From a virus, in the IMG/VR virus record IMGVR_UViG_3300032240_000117, positions 1-20,000 of that record: DNA of 20,000 bases. One strand, written 5' to 3'. Numbering within the stretch: the stretch's first letter is position 1; each line of letters opens with the position of its first letter. The notes beneath the pieces are model-generated. The model ran no database searches. It had not been told where the DNA came from and saw only the letters and a program-made list of their open reading frames with translations. This document shows positions 14,765-20,000 of the stretch, piece by piece. The position numbers and the translations under genes are program-made.

Positions 14765-15526
14765 TCAGTCCGGGTTCTTAATGAGAATGCCGCCGGCGTA
14801 CATGCTGACCGTGAACGGGCTGCCAGTGTTGGCCTTTACACAAAATTGGATGTCAGTCTTCTCAAGGTGATCAACCGGCACCGTGAAAGGCACCTCTTGC
14901 TTTTGCACAAAGGTTGACTGATTCAACAGCGTGATACGGCCGCTATTGGTACCGCTGTTAACTTTGTTGTACTCCTGAGCAATCATGTAGTTGCTCGAAG
15001 TAAAGCCAATGCTTGCGTCGTACTGGACATACGAAAGATAGAACGTATAGCCAGCCGGCACGGTGTAAATCGACATCTGAGTCTGACCAACGCCGGCGTT
15101 AATCTTGGCGTACACGGTAGAACTAATGGATGCCGTGATGTTGCCCGTGTTGGTGCTGTTCAACATGGACATCTGATTGATGCGCAGGAACGAATTAGTC
15201 GTGGTGACGTTCGTCGTGCCATTCAATGCGATGGTTTCGGTCAGAGACGCAAAGTTTGCGTCCAAACCTTGAATCACCACCGAGCGGGTCGTGTTGTCAG
15301 ATGCCGAGTCGCTAACCAGCACCAAAGGCGCGGCAGCAGAAGGCGGCACATACAAACCACCAGAAAGTGTTTGACCTTCCCACATCGGACCCTGAGCAGA
15401 GCTACCGATAGCAGTGCTGTACCCAAAGATTTCCAAGCCAATGTGGCCGTCAACTTGATTGCGGGCCACTTGCAGATCAAACGGCTCGTAGGCGCCCTGA
15501 CGAGTGGCAGAAGAGTAGGTTCCCAT
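14765..15526 (-). CDS. Beta-rich virion structural protein, 253 aa
   Basis: A Ser/Thr/Asn-rich protein without membrane or signal segments. Residues 60-125 contain APLVLVSDSASDNTTRSVVI and QGLDANFASLTETIALNG, then NSFLRINQMSML. The same layout is seen in the 324-residue protein at 17029-18003. Later segments (TVYAKINAGVGQTQMSIYTV and AGYTFYLSYVQYD) look like beta strands, and the C-terminus ends SMYAGGILIKNPD. It is most likely a decoration, tail or minor structural protein because it sits between capsid and connector genes. GGGAG lies just before the ATG at 15526. The exact location in the virion cannot be told from the sequence. Confidence 0.72.
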   Translation of the reverse strand: MGTYSSATRQGAYEPFDLQVARNQVDGHIGLEIFGYSTAIGSSAQGPMWEGQTLSGGLYVPPSAAAPLVLVSDSASDNTTRSVVIQGLDANFASLTETIALNGTTNVTTTNSFLRINQMSMLNSTNTGNITASISSTVYAKINAGVGQTQMSIYTVPAGYTFYLSYVQYDASIGFTSSNYMIAQEYNKVNSGTNSGRITLLNQSTFVQKQEVPFTVPVDHLEKTDIQFCVKANTGSPFTVSMYAGGILIKNPD

Positions 15527-15544
15527 CTAAATCTCCCAAAGAGG

Positions 15545-15562
15545 GAGGGGCCGAAGCCCCTC
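15545..15562 (-). terminator. TTCG-loop hairpin between structural genes
   Basis: On the minus strand a perfect 7-bp stem GAGGGGC / GCCCCTC closes a TTCG tetraloop. It lies between the stop at 15568 and the start at 15526. No good T-tract follows (CCTCTTTGGGAG), so it may act as a weak terminator, pause site or mRNA stabilizer. Confidence 0.55.
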
Positions 15563-15567
15563 ACCCA

Positions 15568-17016
15568 TTACTTAACGCGGCCACCCTTTTTGTAGGTGCC
15601 AGACAACTGGTTGATTGACACAGGCGTCGGAACACGCGGCTTAGGCATCTTCACCGCACGGCCATCATCCTGAACAGATCCACCCGTTGCGTAACCCACA
15701 GGCGTCGGCTGACCACCCGGTTGCTGCGCCAGCATCGAATTGTACGGATCATAAATCCGGCCAGATGCTGAAACCGGGGGCAAGCCAACTCGGCCAGTAG
15801 GAGACACGCTCGGGAGACCCATCGGGGCCCCTTGAACCATGCCACCATCGGCGTACTTGGTCTTACCACCCTTCTTGTAATGCGGGGTCTTCATGTACTC
15901 CTTCAAGAACTCCGGGCTAATCGGAGAATCCATCGGGGTTACATCATTCGACTGAACATTACGGCTGTCATACGGGTTGGGCTTCTTCGGGGTCATCTTG
16001 CGGACAATCTGGCGTTCCACTTCCGTGACGGTACCCATGCCAGACTTGGCACCGTCAACAGCTTTTTTTGAGGCACCGCCTTCAGCCATCTTCTTGGCAC
16101 GACCGCCCTTCTTGAAGCCACCAGCGTTGCTTTCGCGCACGCCACCAGTGGTGGTGTTGGTCTTGCCAGCCGGGGTGCCAACCACGTTACCGTCAACGTA
16201 GTTCATCACCTTGCCGCCTTGGGCGTAACAACGGCCACCCTTCTTGAAGCCACCTTGGCCCATCGTCACACCACCAGTCGGGCCTTTCTCGCGTTGCGGG
16301 CCAGCTTGGTGAACTTCGGTGGTTTGATACTTGCCGTAGGTTTCCTCATCAGGGATGGCACCACCGGTTGCCTTGCGCATAACCTTACCGCCACGCTTGT
16401 AGCCACCTTGACCTTCCTTGACTTCACCGGTCTTGCCCTTGCGGCGATCCGGCTTGCCTTCGTGGACCATCGTCTTGTCATACTTGCCCTCGTTACCTTC
16501 AACGGTATCGCGGGTGTCGTAACGATCAATCTCGCCACCGTCAGCAAAACACTTGCCGCCCTTCTTCATCTTAGGAGCGCATGCGCCGCCCTTCTTCAGA
16601 CCCTTGTGAGCCTTTGAGGCGGGCATAGCTTCATGATGCTTCAGTTCCTTTTCGGTCTTCTTCATCATGCGCATTTCGGCCATGTGCTCTTTGCTGCTCT
16701 CGCCGCCTTCAGCCTTGCCACCCTTCTTCATCACGCGGCCAGCCATGCCCACCGGACCCGCAGGAGCGGCAGCAGAGGGCATAGCACGCATGGCCTTGCG
16801 ACGCATAGCCAGCGACGGCTTCATCGGAGCAGCAGCGGTCGGCAGACCGCCACGAGCAGGCATACCCATCGGGGGAACACCACCGTCCATCATCTTGTGA
16901 CCGTCATGCTCTTTGACTTTCATCTTCGAGGTCTTGACGTGGCCACCCTTCTTGAGCTTCAACTCAACAGAGGGCTCAGTGGTGTACATCTTCACCATCG
17001 GTTTGAACTGTCCCAT
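15568..17016 (-). CDS. Lys/Gly-rich KKGG-repeat protein, 482 aa
   Basis: A strongly basic, low-complexity protein. Eight KKGG motifs and one KRGG lie at residues 22, 97, 141, 151, 207, 258, 302, 381 and 476; several are followed within a few residues by ADGG, AQGG or AEGG. Methionine and proline are abundant in the first 130 residues (MRRKAMRAMPSAAAPAG). The KKGGKTKYADGG pattern occurs in many environmental phage genomes, as I recall, without function. Candidates are a DNA-binding internal virion protein, a scaffold-like factor or a neutralizer of packaged DNA charge; all are inference. AGGAGG lies seven bases before the ATG, suggesting strong expression, in line with its place among the capsid genes. 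It has no predicted membrane segment. Confidence 0.78.
   Translation of the reverse strand: MGQFKPMVKMYTTEPSVELKLKKGGHVKTSKMKVKEHDGHKMMDGGVPPMGMPARGGLPTAAAPMKPSLAMRRKAMRAMPSAAAPAGPVGMAGRVMKKGGKAEGGESSKEHMAEMRMMKKTEKELKHHEAMPASKAHKGLKKGGACAPKMKKGGKCFADGGEIDRYDTRDTVEGNEGKYDKTMVHEGKPDRRKGKTGEVKEGQGGYKRGGKVMRKATGGAIPDEETYGKYQTTEVHQAGPQREKGPTGGVTMGQGGFKKGGRCYAQGGKVMNYVDGNVVGTPAGKTNTTTGGVRESNAGGFKKGGRAKKMAEGGASKKAVDGAKSGMGTVTEVERQIVRKMTPKKPNPYDSRNVQSNDVTPMDSPISPEFLKEYMKTPHYKKGGKTKYADGGMVQGAPMGLPSVSPTGRVGLPPVSASGRIYDPYNSMLAQQPGGQPTPVGYATGGSVQDDGRAVKMPKPRVPTPVSINQLSGTYKKGGRVK
16099..16488 (-). repeat. Degenerate ~50-residue repeats in the KKGG protein
   Basis: Residues 177-306 hold three units. The first two share GKY-x2-T-x-VH-x3-P-x-R-x-KG-x-TG-x-V-x2-GQGG followed by (Y/F)K(K/R)GG(K/R). 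The third is more diverged but keeps TGGV-x4-AGGFKKGGR. Confidence 0.75.
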
Positions 17017-17028
17017 TACTGCCTCCTA

Positions 17029-18003
17029 TTAGGCTTGGGTGACGCCAAGGGCGCCAAGACGGGTGGCATTAGCACCAACTGCAATTGCAGGCAGCGCAAG
17101 GGTCATCACCAGACGCTTCTGGCCGTCAGCCGCAGTGCTGGGAGCGAACGTGCCGCGTACATCACCAGTGGTGGTGGTAGCAGTGGCCATGTCAGCAACA
17201 GTCAGAACGCCGCTGGTGTCATCGGTCGTGGCATTGTTCCAGCCGTAACGGATCACATACGACTTGTCATAGAAACGTACCGGGCAGCCAAACACGTCAG
17301 CAGTACCAACGCTACAGGCGGTAGTGGTGCCACCAGCAGCAACAGTCACCGAGGTGATTTGGTAGAACGCCTTCTTGCCAGCAACGGTCGAACCAACCGT
17401 CGAGGTGATGGCCTCCGACATCAGCTGACCGTAGTAGTCATAACCAGACACGGTAAAGGTGCGTTGCGTACCAGCAGAGGCTTGCGTGATGCTAACTGCA
17501 CGCGGAACGTCCAGTTGGATCACGGTGGTGCCAGCGGTGTTAACCACAGACTTAACCGAGGTGCCGGCGGTCAGGGTCAGCGAGCCAGCAGCAGCCGGGG
17601 TTTGCGATGCGGCAATGTTGGCGGCTTGCAGGGTCTGCGGAACCAAGTCCCACACGAACACGCGGCCGAGCGGGCCAACGCCAACATCCATCGGGGCCGG
17701 ATTCTCAAACGGCACATTGACGTGGGCGTACATCGTGGTGCTCGAGGCCGTCACCGATTGGTTAATGGTGTAGGTGCCAGTGCCACCGGTTCCGGTCACG
17801 AAAGCGGTGATGTAGGTGCCATCGGTAACGCTAGAGCCGTCAACATACGAGCCCACGACCAGCGGCGAGCCGGACAACATGGCAGTTACGGTCAACGTCG
17901 TGCTCGACATTGAACCAGTGAAAATGGTCGAGTACGGCCGAATGCCAGTACCCATAAAGGTCTGGGCCGAACCCAGAAACAGATCATCACCAAAGCTAGG
18001 CAT
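17029..18003 (-). CDS. Beta-rich virion structural protein, 324 aa
   Basis: It starts MPSFGDDLFLGSAQTFMGTG, then a mobile-looking beta module (about 27-94, with SSTTLTVTAMLSG, DGTYITAFVTGTGGTGTYTI and VTASSTT). A core follows with PMDVGVGPLGRVFVWDLVPQ, VIQLDVPRAVSITQASAGTQ and the block RTFTVSGYDYYGQLMSEAIT. That block aligns without gaps to the 253-residue protein at 14765-15526. It is located directly after the major capsid gene, preceded by AAGGAG seven bases from the ATG, so an abundant capsid-associated protein such as a decoration protein is likely. Minor tail protein is the alternative. I do not recognise a named family. Confidence 0.72.
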   Translation of the reverse strand: MPSFGDDLFLGSAQTFMGTGIRPYSTIFTGSMSSTTLTVTAMLSGSPLVVGSYVDGSSVTDGTYITAFVTGTGGTGTYTINQSVTASSTTMYAHVNVPFENPAPMDVGVGPLGRVFVWDLVPQTLQAANIAASQTPAAAGSLTLTAGTSVKSVVNTAGTTVIQLDVPRAVSITQASAGTQRTFTVSGYDYYGQLMSEAITSTVGSTVAGKKAFYQITSVTVAAGGTTTACSVGTADVFGCPVRFYDKSYVIRYGWNNATTDDTSGVLTVADMATATTTTGDVRGTFAPSTAADGQKRLVMTLALPAIAVGANATRLGALGVTQA

Positions 18004-18043
18004 CGTCTTCTCCTTGAAAAGCTTGACGAATTAAAGGGAAACA

Positions 18044-18059
18044 GGGGGCCGAAGCCCCC
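18044..18059 (-). terminator. TTCG-loop hairpin after the major capsid gene
   Basis: Minus strand: perfect 6-bp stem GGGGGC / GCCCCC with a TTCG tetraloop, followed by TGTTTCCCTTTAATT, which is moderately T-rich. It lies in the 68-base gap between the capsid stop and the next start. Probably a partial terminator that keeps capsid mRNA more abundant than downstream mRNA. Confidence 0.7.
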
Positions 18060-18071
18060 CGTCTTTGCTAC

Positions 18072-18986
18072 TTACACACCCGGGGTGCCGTACATGGCAC
18101 GCGGGTCGGTAAAGCCGAGGTCGTAACGCTCGGTGGCCTTGTAGCGCATCGAGTCAGTTTCGAAATCGCCTTCCATCGTCTTCTCAAGACGACGACGCAT
18201 CAGAAGCTTCATGCCTTCCGGCGCATCAGTCTGCACCCACCAAGCGGTCGGCGAGGTCAGACGCGAGATAACGGCAGCACCTTCATCAAGCAGACCAATC
18301 GACTTGATTGGGTTGATGTCGTTGTTGGCGTTACCAGCACGCAGGACGCTCTTCAGCAGAACTTCAGCTTGGAAGATGTTGCCCGGAGCCACGACCAGTT
18401 GGCGCGGAACCAGACGAATCTTCTTGCCGTTGTTGTCCACAGCCTGACGGATCTGGATGAGCATTTGCTCAAGCGAGGTCTGCGACAGGTTTGCCGAGGT
18501 GGTCAGCAGATTGCTGAAGGTACCGTTGACGATCGGGTGCGAAGTCGAGTTCAGGGCCACGCCGTCACCGCCCGGGTACGCGCTGTTGAAGGCGCGGTTC
18601 AGAACGTTAGCAGCAAGGGTTTCCTTGGTTTCGACCAGCGACTGGGCCAAGTGACGGGCATAGACTTGACCGATACGGATATGGTCGCCGTCTTCCACCA
18701 GCACCTTGGTCAGAGCGAATGCCAGACCGTACACGTTATAGACATAACGCTTCAGGAACAGCACGCCACCCTGTTGGTAGGTGACCGGGGTGCCGTCCGG
18801 CAATTGCGGAGCTGCACCAAAGCCGTAAAGGACCGGCTCTTCGTGATAGTTGCGGGGGATACCTTCTTGTTCGCGGAAAACACGCGACCATTCGTCGGTA
18901 CGCTGATCGTAGACACCGTCGAAGCACTCATTAAGAATGGGTTCGACAATGCTACGAAAGTCTGTACTGCGCATCGGGGCTGCCAT
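18072..18986 (-). CDS. Major capsid protein, HK97-fold (gpT-like), 304 aa
   Basis: Residues 1-50 form an N-terminal helical region (TDFRSIVEPILNECFDGVYD). Residues 63-140 contain FGAAPQLPDGTPVTYQQGGV and a long helix (RIGQVYARHLAQSLVETKET) resembling the HK97 spine helix. The signature STSHPIVNGTFSNLL and LSQTSLEQMLIQIRQAVDNN is shared with many Mu gpT-like and environmental capsid proteins. Later parts give VPRQLVVAPGNIFQAEVLLK and AWWVQTDAPEGMKLLMRR and end in RYDLGFTDPRAMYGTPGV. It forms the icosahedral shell. AAGGAGG upstream of the ATG and the downstream hairpin agree with very high expression. No protease or fused scaffold domain is visible. Confidence 0.9.
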   Translation of the reverse strand: MAAPMRSTDFRSIVEPILNECFDGVYDQRTDEWSRVFREQEGIPRNYHEEPVLYGFGAAPQLPDGTPVTYQQGGVLFLKRYVYNVYGLAFALTKVLVEDGDHIRIGQVYARHLAQSLVETKETLAANVLNRAFNSAYPGGDGVALNSTSHPIVNGTFSNLLTTSANLSQTSLEQMLIQIRQAVDNNGKKIRLVPRQLVVAPGNIFQAEVLLKSVLRAGNANNDINPIKSIGLLDEGAAVISRLTSPTAWWVQTDAPEGMKLLMRRRLEKTMEGDFETDSMRYKATERYDLGFTDPRAMYGTPGV

Positions 18987-18999
18987 TTTTTAGCCCTCC

Positions 19000-19596
19000 T
19001 TAGACGGCAACCGGCGTGTAGTTAGCGCCGGAGACGCGAACTTGGCCGAATTGGAATTGAGCGACCGTGGCGCGAACGATAACGTAAGCGTCACCCCAAG
19101 CATTGTCCGGGTACGGAGCAATATCAACGATGCGCATCGCAGCGACGCTGTTGGCGCCAGCGAGGCTGGACGACAGAGTGCATTGCGACAAGCCAGTGGT
19201 GGTGGAACCAGCGGTGTTGTTGGTGATGTTTGCTTCGTCACCAACCGACGACTGGGCAACCGAACCATCGGTTTGGATTTCGTAAACGATGTTGGGATCG
19301 TTGTAGAAGTAAGCCACGCACGAACCAGTCTGGTAGGCGGTGTTAGCCGGCCAGTAGTTCGACACGCGACGGCGACCAGTGGTATCGGTCCACTCAACGC
19401 CGGCGAATGCGCCAACGAAAGCTTCCGAGCCCGAGGCCAGAACGATGGTGCCAGCCGTGTCGTACTTGACAGGGGCGCCCTTCAGAATATCGGTGTTGTA
19501 AGCCGATGCGATACCGCCAGCAAGCGCCTGAGCGCGATCCAAGCCAGAAGGATGGAACGCAGGACGCAGGCCGAACGGAGCAGATGTTGCAGACAT
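19000..19596 (-). CDS. Virion-associated protein upstream of the capsid gene, 198 aa
   Basis: It opens MSATSAPFGLRPAFHPSGLD. YNTDILKGAPVKYDTAGTIV follows, then AFVGAFAGVEWTDTTGRRRV and PNIVYEIQTDGSVAQSSVGD. The C-terminal half is beta-rich and ends GQVRVSGANYTPVAV. The FGLRPA-H-SGLDRA opening and FVGAFAGVEW-D--GR pattern recur just before the capsid gene in environmental phages, as I remember it. A decoration, scaffold or head-completion role is possible; the strand-rich composition argues against a coiled-coil scaffold. It starts at 19596 with AAAGGAGA upstream and ends 13 bases before the capsid start. Function unassigned. Confidence 0.75.
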   Translation of the reverse strand: MSATSAPFGLRPAFHPSGLDRAQALAGGIASAYNTDILKGAPVKYDTAGTIVLASGSEAFVGAFAGVEWTDTTGRRRVSNYWPANTAYQTGSCVAYFYNDPNIVYEIQTDGSVAQSSVGDEANITNNTAGSTTTGLSQCTLSSSLAGANSVAAMRIVDIAPYPDNAWGDAYVIVRATVAQFQFGQVRVSGANYTPVAV

Positions 19597-19615
19597 GACT
19601 GTCTCCTTTGTTTAG

Positions 19616-20000
19616 TTACCCATGAAAGATGGGCGTCTTAACGTCTCGGTCCAAATCGCCAAATCCGTCACCCTCAACTCGGCCCAGACTCTTACCTGAG
19701 CTGTCTCGCGCACCTTGCAGGTTCTCAATCTGAACGCGGATCTTGTCCGCCTCCTCGTTGGGAGCCTCGTGGTGCATCTGCAACATGAGGTCTTGATACA
19801 CATCCATAGGGATCTTGTACAAGCGCATCTCATTGCATGCGACGAAACCTACGTCTTCTCCAGCCTTTACGCGGTAGTTTTCGAAGTTTGGGAGTTCATC
19901 CGCCATTACAGGGACATACCCAAGCCGAATCCGCTTATCAATGCTGTCGTAAGCGTTAGTTGTCGAGAGCCAACAGATGTGCCAGCCCGGAATCTCCGGC
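19616..20000 (-). CDS. Unidentified phage protein, N-terminus beyond right edge
   Basis: The frame is open from 19999 to the stop at 19616, giving 127 residues; the ATG at 19906 is internal. The upstream part reads PEIPGWHICWLSTTN and YDSIDKRIRLGYVPV, continuing directly into MADELPNFENYRVKAGEDVG. FVACNEMRLYKIPMDVYQDL and a Glu/Asp-rich C-terminus follow (NEEADKIRVQIENLQGARD). The WLSTTN-YDSIDKR-RLGYVPV pattern recurs in my memory of environmental phage genomes immediately before the capsid cluster, with no function given. Scaffold or head-maturation role is a guess from position; a helical, acidic C-terminus would fit a scaffold-like protein. Confidence 0.7.
   Translation of the reverse strand, partial: PEIPGWHICWLSTTNAYDSIDKRIRLGYVPVMADELPNFENYRVKAGEDVGFVACNEMRLYKIPMDVYQDLMLQMHHEAPNEEADKIRVQIENLQGARDSSGKSLGRVEGDGFGDLDRDVKTPIFHG

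Noticed and set aside
16633-17913. Long plus-strand open frame of 426 residues
   Set aside because: It lies opposite two convincing minus-strand genes and spans their boundary, has His/Arg/Ser/Gly-rich low-complexity sequence, and looks like a shadow of the biased coding strand.
18369-19025. Plus-strand 218-residue frame across the capsid gene
   Set aside because: It is antisense to the clear major capsid gene, with no ribosome site or family resemblance.
1-20000. tRNA genes, integrase, transposase or attachment sites
   Set aside because: None recognised on either strand, so there is no sign here of integration or mobile insertion; the lifestyle of the phage cannot be decided from this window.

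Overview
This window looks like part of the late (structural and lysis) region of a tailed bacteriophage, most likely a short-tailed (podovirus-like) phage of a Gram-negative host and probably an uncultured or environmental one. The case for a phage is the HK97-type major capsid protein, two head-tail adaptor-like proteins, a P22 gp10-like nozzle/stabilization protein, four fibre-like proteins and a complete lysis cassette. The Gram-negative host is inferred from the two-component spanin (Rz plus nested Rz1 lipoprotein). A freshwater proteobacterial host is my impression from similar sequences and is not proven by anything here. There are no tRNAs, integrase, transposase or CRISPR arrays.

Every supported gene is on the minus strand, so the transcript reads from high to low coordinates. 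Genes are packed with TAATG, ATGA or GTGA overlaps or gaps of a few bases. The only notable spacers hold GC-rich TTCG-loop hairpins, one after the capsid gene (18044-18059) and one after the KKGG-repeat gene (15545-15562). There is no gene-free stretch of 300 bases.

In transcription order: the 3' end of an unidentified gene (19616-20000); a virion-like protein (19000-19596); the major capsid protein (18072-18986); a beta-rich structural protein (17029-18003); a Lys/Gly-rich protein with nine KKGG-type motifs (15568-17016); a second beta-rich structural protein that shares a domain with the first (14765-15526); a DUF6321-like basic protein (14388-14762); an adaptor-like protein carrying an inserted discoidin-like domain (13309-14379); and a zinc-ribbon protein (12955-13305). 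Next comes an adhesin block: a 943-residue fibre with 82-residue repeats, a 387-residue fibre, a 64-residue protein and a 655-residue glycine-rich fibre.

The lysis block follows: a 57-residue basic protein, a one-TM protein, a two-TM holin candidate, a SAR-type GH24 endolysin, Rz and nested Rz1. Structural genes then resume: a DUF5872-like basic protein, a second adaptor-like protein, another fibre, and the nozzle/stabilization protein that runs off the left edge. Lysis genes therefore sit inside the tail module.

The most striking features are domain insertions and repeat arrays inside conserved connector proteins. The nozzle-like protein carries five 37-residue repeats followed by five 48-residue repeats, and the adaptor carries a carbohydrate-binding-type domain. 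Together with four fibre genes this suggests heavy investment in, and rapid evolution of, surface-binding modules around the tail. I found no evidence of a wholly new enzymatic or defence system.
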